This document shows, piece by piece, positions 1-8,380 of a stretch of 64,000 bases of DNA; the first letter of the stretch is position 1, and every line of letters begins with the position of its first letter. Under the pieces are notes generated by a model. That model searched no databases. It was not told the origin of the DNA and was given only the letters and a program-made list of their open reading frames with translations. Source of the DNA: Arthrobacter sp. FW306-07-I (GTDB lineage Bacteria; Actinomycetota; Actinomycetes; Actinomycetales; Micrococcaceae); assembly GCF_021800405.1 (NCBI RefSeq), contig NZ_CP084550.1, forward strand, positions 1 through 64,000. The letters run 5' to 3'. Position numbers and translations under genes: made by a program.

Positions 1-1422
1 ATGACAGTAGACGAAGCCAACCACGCCAATACTGTCGGAAGTTCCTGGCGCCGGGTTGTCAGCCTGCTTGAACAGGACCACCGCGTTTCCCCACGGCAGC
101 GGGGCTTTGTCATCCTTGCCCAGGCGCAGGGACTCATCGGTTCCACCCTCCTGGTGGCTGTTCCCAACGAACTCACCCGTGAAGTACTGCAGACCCAGGT
201 CAAGGACGCGCTGGACGACGCGCTGCACAACGTCTTCTCCGAGGACATCCGCTGCGCCATTGACGTCGACACGGATCTGGTTCCCATCCACGAAGAGCCT
301 GAGCCCGTCGTCGAGCCCGCGTACGCACCCGACCAGCTCATCGAGCAGAAGCCGCAGCCCATGCTGCCCAGCACCTCGCATGAGTTCGGCCGGCTGAATC
401 CCAAGTACGTCTTTGATACCTTCGTGATCGGTTCCTCCAACCGCTTTGCCCACGCTGCCGCCGTCGCGGTCGCTGAAGCTCCGGCCAAGGCCTACAACCC
501 GCTGTTCATCTACGGTGATTCCGGGTTGGGCAAGACCCACCTCCTCCACGCCATCGGCCACTATGCCCGGCGCTTGTACAGCGGTATCCGCGTCCGCTAC
601 GTCAACTCTGAGGAATTCACCAACGACTTCATCAACTCGATCCGCGACGATGAAGGCGCCAGCTTCAAGACCACGTACCGCAACGTCGACGTGCTGCTGA
701 TCGATGACATCCAGTTCCTGGCCGGCAAGGACCGGACGCTGGAGGAGTTCTTCCACACGTTCAACTCCCTGCACAACAACAACAAGCAGGTGGTCATCAC
801 CTCGGACCAGCCGCCCAAGCTGCTGGCGGGCTTCGAAGACCGCATGAAATCCCGCTTCGAATGGGGCCTGCTGACCGACATCCAGCCGCCGGAACTTGAA
901 ACCCGTATCGCCATTCTCCGGAAGAAGGCCCTGAGCGAGGGCCTCTCCGCCCCGGATGACGCTTTGGAGTACATCGCCTCCAAGATCTCAAGCAACATCC
1001 GTGAACTCGAGGGCGCCCTGATCCGCGTCACGGCGTTCGCCAGCCTGAACCGGCAGCCGGTGGATGTGGCCCTTGCCGAGATGGTGTTGAAGGACCTCAT
1101 TACCGATGACGGTGCGCAGGAGATCACCTCCGCGCAGATCCTCCAGCAGACGGCGGACTACTTCAAGCTCAGCATGGAGGAACTCTGCAGCAAGTCCCGC
1201 ACCCGGACCCTGGTCACTGCACGGCAGATCGCCATGTACCTCTGCCGGGAGCTCACTGACATGTCGCTTCCCAAGATCGGCCAGGAACTTGGCGGCCGCG
1301 ACCACACCACCGTCATCCATGCAGACCGCAAGATCCGCGAGCTGATGGCCGAGCGCCGTGTGATTTACAACCAGGTGACCGAGCTGACCAACCGGATCAA
1401 GCAGCAGCAGCGCGACTCCTGA
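1..1422 (+). CDS. dnaA: Chromosomal replication initiator protein DnaA
   Basis: DnaA is the AAA+ ATPase that binds 9-bp DnaA boxes, opens oriC and helps load the helicase. The 473-residue protein has the usual four parts: an N-terminal interaction domain (about 1-95), a short acidic linker (about 95-130), the AAA+ core with Walker [10 protein letters not shown] at 172-180 and Walker [10 protein letters not shown], and a C-terminal DNA-binding domain with the signature [11 protein letters not shown]. The ATG start is the first base of the window, so its promoter and upstream region are not visible. It is followed by the box-rich dnaA-dnaN gap. The length is normal for actinobacteria. Confidence 0.98.
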   Translation: MTVDEANHANTVGSSWRRVVSLLEQDHRVSPRQRGFVILAQAQGLIGSTLLVAVPNELTREVLQTQVKDALDDALHNVFSEDIRCAIDVDTDLVPIHEEPEPVVEPAYAPDQLIEQKPQPMLPSTSHEFGRLNPKYVFDTFVIGSSNRFAHAAAVAVAEAPAKAYNPLFIYGDSGLGKTHLLHAIGHYARRLYSGIRVRYVNSEEFTNDFINSIRDDEGASFKTTYRNVDVLLIDDIQFLAGKDRTLEEFFHTFNSLHNNNKQVVITSDQPPKLLAGFEDRMKSRFEWGLLTDIQPPELETRIAILRKKALSEGLSAPDDALEYIASKISSNIRELEGALIRVTAFASLNRQPVDVALAEMVLKDLITDDGAQEITSAQILQQTADYFKLSMEELCSKSRTRTLVTARQIAMYLCRELTDMSLPKIGQELGGRDHTTVIHADRKIRELMAERRVIYNQVTELTNRIKQQQRDS

Positions 1423-1960
1423 ATCCACACCGCGGCCCGCACTCTATACCTTATTAACAGGGGCATGTGGATAAGCCTGTGGATAGTTAAGGGGACAAGC
1501 GCGGTTAATGGGCTTAAAACCCTTAAGCCGCCTGTGGATCGTTAAAAATGCGCTTTTGCGTTGTCCCCATCCACACCCTGTTTAAAACCCAGGTAACGCA
1601 CACTCCATGAACAGGGCTTAACCGCGGAACCGTGGGGCAGGACCGGGTTATCCACAGTTTCCACAGCAGTTATTAACACTACGAATCCCAAAAAATCGAA
1701 GTCCCTCAAACAACAAGATCGATGCGCAGGTCCACCAACGGGTCCTACCGGCCCCTCAAGGGCCGGACTGGACTTCGGGGGGATGGGTTAATCCCGGATC
1801 TTCCGGCTAAGCTGTCAGCAGCGCTCCCGTCCTTGGGTTTCTGTGTGGTTTCCGTCTCCGCGGACCATGCACCAGCAGGGGTGCGCCCAACTTCTTCCGG
1901 AGTTTCCGCACGAAATTCCCGGGTTTACATGGCAGCAGCAATGAAAGGCGGCACCCCTCC
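1423..1960. other. oriC, the dnaA-dnaN intergenic origin
   Basis: This 538-bp gap is the expected chromosomal origin. Perfect DnaA boxes are TGTGGATAA at 1466-1474 and TTATCCACA at 1648-1656. Near matches are TGTGGATAG (1478-1486), TGTGGATCG (1533-1541), CCATCCACA (1567-1575) and TTTCCACA (1658-1665). The 9-mer TTATTAACA, a two-mismatch DnaA box, occurs at 1451-1459 and 1670-1678 and brackets the cluster. A/T-richer DNA at about 1670-1720, next to the last boxes, could be the unwinding element. From about 1720 to 1930 I see nothing definite. The short open frame at 1722-1964 has no recognisable content. Confidence 0.9.
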
Positions 1961-3085
1961 GTGAAGTTCAGAGTCGATCGGGACGTCCTGGCAGAAGCCG
2001 TTACCTGGACAGCCCGGTCCTTGTCTCCGCGGCCACCTGTGCCCGTCCTCTCCGGCCTGCTCCTGAAGGCTGAAGCAGGAACCGTCAGCCTCTCCAGCTT
2101 TGACTACGAGACCTCGGCACGTCTTGAAATCACCGCGGACATCAGCGATGAAGGCACCATCCTGGTCTCCGGCCGGCTGCTCGCCGATATCTGCCGCAGC
2201 CTGCCTTCCGCTCCCGTGGACGTTGAGACCGACGGCAACAAAGTCACCCTTACCTGCCGCCGCAGCAGCTTCCACCTGGCCACCATGCCGGAGGCGGAAT
2301 ACCCTCCGTTGCCTGCCCTTCCCGCCATCAGCGGAACCGTCCCCGGCGATGCCTTCGCCCAGGCCGTTTCCCAGGTCATCATCGCGGCCAGCAAGGACGA
2401 CACCCTTCCCATCCTCACCGGCGTCCGCATGGAGATCGAGGATGACCTGATCACCCTGCTGGCCACCGACCGCTACCGGCTGGCAATGCGGGAAGTGCCC
2501 TGGAAGCCGGTCACGCCGGGCATCTCCACCAGCGCCCTGGTCAAGGCCAAGACCCTCAACGAGGTTGCCAAGACCCTTGGCAACAGCGGAGACATCAACT
2601 TGGCACTGTCCAACGACGACAGCCGGCTTATCGGATTCGAAAGCGGCGGCCGCACCACAACATCCCTGCTGGTGGACGGCGACTACCCCAAGATCCGCTC
2701 GCTGTTCCCTGAGTCCACGCCTATCCACGCCACGGTCCATACGCAGGAACTGGTGGAAGCCGTCCGCCGTGTATCGCTCGTGGCCGAGCGCAACACCCCT
2801 GTCCGGCTCGCCTTCACTGCCGGCCTGCTGAACCTGGATGCCGGCACCGGTGAGGACGCCCAGGCGTCGGAGGAACTCGAAGCCCAATTGTCCGGCGAGG
2901 ACATCACCGTTGCCTTCAACCCGCACTACCTCATCGAAGGCCTCAGCGTCATAGAGACCAAGTTCGTCCGGTTCTCCTTCACCACGGCACCCAAGCCCGC
3001 CATGATCACGGCCCAGGCCGATGCCGACGGCGAGGACCAGGACGACTACCGCTACCTGGTGATGCCCGTCCGCCTGCCCAACTAG
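1961..3085 (+). CDS. dnaN: DNA polymerase III subunit beta (sliding clamp)
   Basis: The beta clamp is the ring-shaped processivity factor for the replicative polymerase. The 374-residue protein has the expected three-fold repeat of clamp domains, is of normal length, and ends with the typical VMPVRLPN tail. The start is GTG at 1961, the only start that gives the family N-terminus MKFRVDRDVLAEAV. A purine-rich AAAGGCGG lies about ten bases upstream. It follows oriC and precedes gnd and recF, the order seen in many actinobacteria. Confidence 0.97.
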   Translation: MKFRVDRDVLAEAVTWTARSLSPRPPVPVLSGLLLKAEAGTVSLSSFDYETSARLEITADISDEGTILVSGRLLADICRSLPSAPVDVETDGNKVTLTCRRSSFHLATMPEAEYPPLPALPAISGTVPGDAFAQAVSQVIIAASKDDTLPILTGVRMEIEDDLITLLATDRYRLAMREVPWKPVTPGISTSALVKAKTLNEVAKTLGNSGDINLALSNDDSRLIGFESGGRTTTSLLVDGDYPKIRSLFPESTPIHATVHTQELVEAVRRVSLVAERNTPVRLAFTAGLLNLDAGTGEDAQASEELEAQLSGEDITVAFNPHYLIEGLSVIETKFVRFSFTTAPKPAMITAQADADGEDQDDYRYLVMPVRLPN

Positions 3086-3178
3086 CTGGCTGACGGCTGC
3101 CAGACCGGCCCAGCCAAGGACGCCGGCTGGCAGCAACGTCAAATTTCCCGTCCCCACCCGCGCAGAAAAGAGTTCCAC

Positions 3179-4063
3179 GTGCACATTGGACTGATCGGTC
3201 TCGGCAAAATGGGATTCAACATGCGCGAACGCCTTCGCAAGGGCGGCGTGGAGGTCACCGGGTACGACCGGAATCCCGATGTCACCGACGCCGCCACCGT
3301 TGATGACCTGATCGCTGCTGTTCCGGCCCCGAGGATCATCTGGGTCATGGTGCCGGCAGGGCCCATCACCGACGCAGTGGTCACCGAACTCAGCGAGAAG
3401 CTGCAGCCGGGAGACCTTGTCATCGATGGCGGCAACTCCAGGTTCACGGAAGACCAGAAACACGGCGAACTGCTCGCCGCCAGGGGGATCCAGTTCGCCG
3501 ACTGCGGCGTGTCGGGCGGAGTCTGGGGCCTGCAGAACGGCTACGGCCTGATGGCCGGAGGCGACGCCGCCGACATCGAACGGGCGCTTCCGGTTTTTGA
3601 TGCTCTGCGTCCGGAGGGTGAGAGGGCGGACAGCTTTGTCCACGTGGGCGGCATCGGTGCCGGCCATTACGCCAAGATGGTCCACAACGGGATCGAATAC
3701 GGACTGATGCAGGCGTATGCCGAGGGCTACGAACTGCTTGCGGCCAAGGACATCGTCACCGACCTGCCCGGCACGTTCCGGGCCTGGCAGAAGGGAACTG
3801 TTGTCCGTTCCTGGCTGCTTGACCTCATGGTCAAGGCCCTTGACGAGGACCCGGGCCTGGCCTCGATCGACGATTACGTGGAGGACTCCGGCGAAGGCCG
3901 CTGGACGGTGGAAGAGGCCATCGCCAACGCCGTCCCCGCCCCCGCCATCACCGCCGCACTGTTCGCCCGCTTCGCATCAAGGGAGGACACTTCACCCGCC
4001 ATGAAGATGGTCTCCGCGCTTCGCCACCAGTTCGGCGGCCACGCAACCCGTCCCGCCAAGTAG
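3179..4063 (+). CDS. gnd: 6-phosphogluconate dehydrogenase, short form
   Basis: The enzyme oxidatively decarboxylates 6-phosphogluconate to ribulose 5-phosphate. At 294 residues it belongs to the short GntZ/YqeC-like class rather than the 470-residue form. Visible signatures are the N-terminal dinucleotide motif GLIGLGKMGFN, GGNSRF near residue 84, the substrate-binding stretch GVSGGVWGLQNGYG, and the helix KMVHNGIEYG carrying the catalytic lysine. The start is GTG at 3179. Its place between dnaN and recF is a known actinobacterial arrangement. Whether it prefers NAD or NADP cannot be read from the sequence. Confidence 0.93.
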   Translation: MHIGLIGLGKMGFNMRERLRKGGVEVTGYDRNPDVTDAATVDDLIAAVPAPRIIWVMVPAGPITDAVVTELSEKLQPGDLVIDGGNSRFTEDQKHGELLAARGIQFADCGVSGGVWGLQNGYGLMAGGDAADIERALPVFDALRPEGERADSFVHVGGIGAGHYAKMVHNGIEYGLMQAYAEGYELLAAKDIVTDLPGTFRAWQKGTVVRSWLLDLMVKALDEDPGLASIDDYVEDSGEGRWTVEEAIANAVPAPAITAALFARFASREDTSPAMKMVSALRHQFGGHATRPAK

Positions 4064-4071
4064 CACCCACC

Positions 4072-4090
4072 GGGAACCTGCAGGGTTCCC
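4072..4090 (+). other. Small hairpin just before recF
   Basis: GGGAACC and GGTTCCC can form a 7-bp stem with a 5-base loop, 18 bases before the recF GTG. No T-tract follows, so it is not a convincing terminator. recF itself has no obvious Shine-Dalgarno sequence, so the hairpin could influence recF translation. Confidence 0.35.
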
Positions 4091-4108
4091 AGAATTGCCG
4101 AAAACCGC

Positions 4109-5314
4109 GTGTATCTGGAACACCTTTCACTGACCGACTTCCGCAGTTACGCCCAGGTTGACCTTGCCCTGGGCCCCGGCGTTACCGTCCTGGTGGGTTC
4201 CAACGGCATCGGCAAGACCAACCTGATGGAAGCGATCGGGTACCTGGCCACACTGAGCTCCCACCGGGTCAGTTCCGATGGGCCACTGCTGAGGTTCGGC
4301 ACGGAACGGGCACTGGTCCGCGCCCGGCTGGTCCGGGGCACCCAGACCACAGTCCTCGAGCTGGAAATCAATGCCGGCCGCGCCAACAGGGGACGCATCA
4401 ACCGCAGCAACCCCGTCCGCGCCCGCGACCTGCTGGGCATCTGCCAGACCGTCCTTTTTGCCCCGGAGGACCTGGCCTTGGTCAAGGGCGATCCGTCCAA
4501 CCGGCGCCGGTTCCTGGACGAGCTGCTTGCCAGCCTCGTGCCGCACCACGCCGCCACCCGCAGTGACTACGACCGGGTTCTCAAGCAGCGCAACGCCCTG
4601 CTAAAGTCGGCGCGGGCCGGGCGGTTCACCGCCGCGCATGAGTCAACCCTGGACGTGTGGGACCAGCACATGGCCCGGGCCGGAGCGGAATTGCTGCACG
4701 CGCGGCTGGAGCTGGTGGAACGGCTTCGCCCGCACCTCGCCCGCGCCTATGCGGAACTCACCGACGCATCAAAGCCCGCTGACGCCACCTACCGTTCAAC
4801 CCTCCAGAACCAGATGGACGACGACGGCGTCCCGGCCTCCGGCGCCCAGCGCACCACGGACGGAGGTTCCCCAGACGAACAGGATGACCTGCGGCTTCTC
4901 TCCGTCGAACAACTCACGGAACGGTATGTCCGGGCATTCGCCGAATCCCGGAAGAAGGAACTGGAACGGGGGATTTCCCTGGTTGGCCCGCACCGCGACG
5001 AGCTGGAACTGATGCTCGGCCAGGCGCCCGCCAAGGGCTACGCCTCGCACGGGGAAACGTGGTCCATGTGCCTGTCCCTCCGGCTCGCTTCCTACTACGT
5101 CATGCTGGACGATGCCCGGACTGGCGGTTCCGCTCCCGTCCTCATCCTTGACGATGTCTTTGCCGAACTGGACGTCCAGCGTCGGCGTAAACTGGCGGCA
5201 ATAGTCTCCGGCGCGGAACAGGTCCTGGTGACCGCCGCCGTCGACGCCGATATTCCGGAAGAGCTGTCCGGGCGGCGGGTGAAAGTCATCCCGGGAGGTA
5301 TCGATGAGCAGTGA
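4109..5314 (+). CDS. recF: DNA replication and repair protein RecF
   Basis: RecF is an SMC-like ATPase that helps load RecA at gapped DNA. The 401-residue protein begins MYLEHLSLTDFRSY, has Walker A GSNGIGKT (about 30-37), the ABC signature region ISLVGPHRDE and Walker B VLILDDVFAELD near the C-terminus. The start is GTG with no clear ribosome binding site, a hairpin just upstream, and weak spacing from gnd. The 3' end overlaps the next gene by 11 bp, which suggests translational coupling. Confidence 0.96.
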   Translation: MYLEHLSLTDFRSYAQVDLALGPGVTVLVGSNGIGKTNLMEAIGYLATLSSHRVSSDGPLLRFGTERALVRARLVRGTQTTVLELEINAGRANRGRINRSNPVRARDLLGICQTVLFAPEDLALVKGDPSNRRRFLDELLASLVPHHAATRSDYDRVLKQRNALLKSARAGRFTAAHESTLDVWDQHMARAGAELLHARLELVERLRPHLARAYAELTDASKPADATYRSTLQNQMDDDGVPASGAQRTTDGGSPDEQDDLRLLSVEQLTERYVRAFAESRKKELERGISLVGPHRDELELMLGQAPAKGYASHGETWSMCLSLRLASYYVMLDDARTGGSAPVLILDDVFAELDVQRRRKLAAIVSGAEQVLVTAAVDADIPEELSGRRVKVIPGGIDEQ

Positions 5315-5858
5315 ACAGGGCGGCGGGCTGCAGCCAGGCCGCGAACCTGACAACATCGACGCCCCGCAGGCTGCGCTGAACCGCATGCGCGAAGCGGCGG
5401 CCGCAAGAGGCGAAGTCCGCCGGAAAGTGGCGAAGCCGGGTGCCGCAAAGGCCAAAGGCAGCATCCGGGACACCAGGGGTTTCAGCCAGTTCCACGCCAC
5501 CGGCCGCGATCCGCTGGGCCTGGGAAAGGTCGTTGGCCGGCTTGTCGCGGAGCGCGGCTGGACCTCGCCTGTGGCCGTTGGATCCGTCATGGCCGAGTGG
5601 GCAACCCTGGTCGGGCCGGAAATTTCCGCCCACTGCACACCCGAAAGCTTCACGGATACCACTCTCCACGTGCGGTGTGATTCCACTGCCTGGGCAACCC
5701 AGCTTCGGCTTCTGAGCAGCAGCCTGCTCGAGAAATTCCGCCGCGAACTGGGCGACGGCGTGGTTACCAGCATCCAGGTGCTTGGCCCCTCGGCACCTAG
5801 TTGGCGCAAAGGCGGGCGCAGCGTCAACGGCCGCGGGCCGCGGGATACGTATGGATAG
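5304..5858 (+). CDS. dciA: DUF721 protein, DciA-like helicase loader
   Basis: This 184-residue protein has a polar, probably disordered N-terminal half and a C-terminal DUF721 domain (about 75-165), with the stretches LGKVVGRLVAERGW and GPEISAHCTPESF. DUF721 proteins next to recF/gyrB are the actinobacterial DciA group, which assists loading of the replicative helicase DnaB where DnaC is absent. It overlaps recF by 11 bp and comes before gyrB. The family assignment is good; the helicase-loading role is transferred from mycobacterial and Gram-negative DciA work. Confidence 0.85.
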   Translation: MSSEQGGGLQPGREPDNIDAPQAALNRMREAAAARGEVRRKVAKPGAAKAKGSIRDTRGFSQFHATGRDPLGLGKVVGRLVAERGWTSPVAVGSVMAEWATLVGPEISAHCTPESFTDTTLHVRCDSTAWATQLRLLSSSLLEKFRRELGDGVVTSIQVLGPSAPSWRKGGRSVNGRGPRDTYG

Positions 5859-6237
5859 TCCGGACGGCAGCTCTTGAAACTGCGTCCAAGGCCGTGTAGG
5901 GCGCTGTAGGGACCGCAGCGTGTATAGGCACCCGGAGGGCGTACCGCTGGGCCGCCCTAGGCGGGGCGTAGAGCCTCGCATGGGCATATTCGCTGCGGGC
6001 GAAGGCCCTGGAATGCGGGGATATGAGCCTGTTCGCGGTAGAATTGACGCAGATAACTGGGCGCGGATGAGACGTTGACTTCAGTCCGTTCTCCGCGCAC
6101 TTCCCGTGTGCGGAGCATGGATCACCAACCGTCAGCAAGTCACCGGCGCCATAAGTTTGTGCCTGTTGGCCGGTGGCTTTTCCCATGGGAAGAGAAACCG
6201 GCCGGCCATCATCGAGAACAGAGGAGTCGCAGCGCCT
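5859..6237. other. gyrB leader region with two hairpins
   Basis: This 379-bp gap precedes gyrB. I see no convincing small gene. TTGACG at 6044-6049 could be a -35 element but lacks a good -10. Two stems stand out. CTCCGCGCAC (6091-6100) pairs with GTGTGCGGAG (6106-6115), nine of ten bases. A longer imperfect arm at 6168-6184 pairs with 6187-6203 around CCCATGGG. Neither is followed by a T-tract. The gyrB ribosome binding site GAGGAG is at 6221-6226. Confidence 0.5.
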
Positions 6238-8325
6238 GTGGCTAACGACAATACAGATATTCTGGCAGCAGATACAGCAGTCGAGGATGGCCGCACCCCT
6301 GATACTCCACCTGCGGCAGCCACTCCACGGGAATACGGCGCCAGTGACATCACTGTCCTTGAAGGCCTCGAGGCTGTCCGCAAGCGTCCCGGCATGTACA
6401 TCGGCTCCACCGGTCCCCGCGGCCTCCACCACCTGGTCTACGAAGTGGTGGACAACTCCGTGGATGAGGCGCTGGCCGGCTACTGCAGCCATATCGAGGT
6501 AGTCCTGCAGGCAGATGGCGGCGTCAAAGTGGTTGACGACGGCCGTGGAATCCCCGTCGACATGCACCCGACTGAGCACAAGCCCACTGTCGAGGTGGTC
6601 ATGACCATCCTGCACGCGGGCGGAAAGTTCGGCGGCGGCGGTTACGCCGTGTCCGGCGGCCTTCACGGCGTGGGCATTTCCGTGGTCAACGCCCTGTCCA
6701 GCCGGGTGGATACCGAAGTGCGGCGCCAGGGCCACGTTTGGCGGATGTCTTTCGCCGACGGCGGCAAGCCCCAGGGCAGCCTGGTCAAGGGCGAAGAAAC
6801 GGATGCCACCGGTACCAGCCAGACGTTCTACCCGGATCCCACAATCTTCGAAAGCACCGAATTCGATTTTGAAACGCTCCGGGCCCGTTTCCAGCAGATG
6901 GCCTTCCTCAACAAGGGCCTGCGCATCACGCTGACCGATGAGCGCGAGTCCGCGTCAAGTGACGCCGACGGCGACTTGGACCTCGACGACCTCAGCACTG
7001 AAGGTGAGGTCAGCGCGGAACACCGCACCGTGGTGTACCAGTACGACGAAGGCCTGCTGGACTACGTCAAGCACCTGAACTCGGGCAAGAAAGTGGAAGT
7101 GGTCCACGAGGACGTCATCGCCTTCGAAACCGAGGACACGGAACGCAAGATCGCCCTGGAAATGGCCATGCAGTGGACCAGTGCCTACTCCGAGAGCGTG
7201 CACACCTACGCCAACACCATCAACACCCACGAGGGCGGCACCCACGAAGAAGGTTTCCGGGCTGCCCTGACGTCCCTGATCAACCGGTACGCCCGGGAAA
7301 AGGGCATCATCAAGGAGAAGGATGACAACCTCACGGGTGATGACATCCGCGAGGGCCTGACTGCCGTCATCTCCGTCAAGCTGGCCGAGCCCCAGTTCGA
7401 GGGCCAGACCAAGACCAAATTGGGCAACTCCGAGGTCAAGGGGTTCGTCCAGCGCGTCGTCACCGACGGGCTGGGCGACTGGCTTGAGCGCAATCCCGGC
7501 CCCGCCCGCGATGTGATCCGCAAAGCGATTTCCGCCGCACAGGCTCGAATGGCGGCCAGGAAGGCGCGCGACAATGCCCGGCGCAAGAGCCCGCTTGAAT
7601 CCTTCGGCATGCCCGGCAAGTTGTCCGACTGTTCCTCCAAAGACCCGGAAAAGTGCGAGGTCTACATCGTGGAGGGTGACTCCGCCGGCGGTTCCGCCAA
7701 GCGCGGCCGCAACCCTGAAACGCAGGCCATTTTGCCGCTGCGCGGCAAGATCCTGAACGTGGAGCGCGCCCGCCTGGACAAAGCCCTTGGGAACGCCGAA
7801 GTCCAGTCCATGATCACCGCCTTCGGTACCGGCATCGGCGAAGACTTCGACCTCGCCAAGCTGCGGTACCACAAGATCGTCCTCATGGCAGACGCGGACG
7901 TGGACGGCCAGCACATCACCACCCTGCTGATGACCCTGCTGTTCCGCTACATGCGGCCGCTGATCGAGAACGGCTACGTATACCTGGCCCAGCCCCCGCT
8001 CTACCGGATCAAGTGGTCCAACGCGCCGCACGACTACGTCTACAGCGACCGCGAACGCGACGCCAAGCTGGTGGCAGGGCAGGCAGCAGGACGCCGCATC
8101 CCCAAGGACAACGGCATCCAGCGCTACAAGGGCCTGGGCGAGATGGACTACACCGAACTGTGGGATACCACCATGGACCCGGATCACCGCACCCTGCTGC
8201 AGGTCACCATGGACGACGCCCTTGCCGCCGACCAGATCTTCTCCGTCCTGATGGGCGAAGACGTGGAATCGCGCCGTAACTTCATCCAGCAGAACGCCAA
8301 GGACGTCAGGTTCCTGGACATCTAA
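6238..8325 (+). CDS. gyrB: DNA gyrase subunit B
   Basis: GyrB is the ATPase subunit of gyrase and introduces negative supercoils together with GyrA. The frame is open from 6106, but I choose GTG at 6238 (695 residues) because GAGGAG lies 11 bases upstream and the protein then begins [14 protein letters not shown]. Features in order: the GHKL ATPase domain ([25 protein letters not shown]), the transducer domain, the TOPRIM domain with [15 protein letters not shown] and DADVDGQHI, and the C-terminal [10 protein letters not shown]. It is followed after 55 bp by gyrA, the usual gyrase operon. Confidence 0.97.
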   Translation: MANDNTDILAADTAVEDGRTPDTPPAAATPREYGASDITVLEGLEAVRKRPGMYIGSTGPRGLHHLVYEVVDNSVDEALAGYCSHIEVVLQADGGVKVVDDGRGIPVDMHPTEHKPTVEVVMTILHAGGKFGGGGYAVSGGLHGVGISVVNALSSRVDTEVRRQGHVWRMSFADGGKPQGSLVKGEETDATGTSQTFYPDPTIFESTEFDFETLRARFQQMAFLNKGLRITLTDERESASSDADGDLDLDDLSTEGEVSAEHRTVVYQYDEGLLDYVKHLNSGKKVEVVHEDVIAFETEDTERKIALEMAMQWTSAYSESVHTYANTINTHEGGTHEEGFRAALTSLINRYAREKGIIKEKDDNLTGDDIREGLTAVISVKLAEPQFEGQTKTKLGNSEVKGFVQRVVTDGLGDWLERNPGPARDVIRKAISAAQARMAARKARDNARRKSPLESFGMPGKLSDCSSKDPEKCEVYIVEGDSAGGSAKRGRNPETQAILPLRGKILNVERARLDKALGNAEVQSMITAFGTGIGEDFDLAKLRYHKIVLMADADVDGQHITTLLMTLLFRYMRPLIENGYVYLAQPPLYRIKWSNAPHDYVYSDRERDAKLVAGQAAGRRIPKDNGIQRYKGLGEMDYTELWDTTMDPDHRTLLQVTMDDALAADQIFSVLMGEDVESRRNFIQQNAKDVRFLDI

Positions 8326-8380
8326 GGACCAGCTCCAAAGTATTCAGAACCAGACATATACCTGAAACGGAAAATAAAGA

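Noticed and set aside
1722..1964. Open frame of 80 codons inside oriC
   Set aside because: It has no recognisable content or ribosome binding site and overlaps the dnaN start.
3096..3134. GCTGCCAG/CTGGCAGC inverted repeat between dnaN and gnd as a terminator
   Set aside because: The loop is 23 bases and there is no T-tract, so pairing is not convincing.
1925..3685. A 586-codon open frame antisense to dnaN and gnd
   Set aside because: It is a shadow of two clearly real genes on the plus strand.
6106..6237. Upstream extension of gyrB to 6106
   Set aside because: There is no ribosome binding site at 6106, and the extension covers the leader hairpins. GTG 6238 gives the normal N-terminus.
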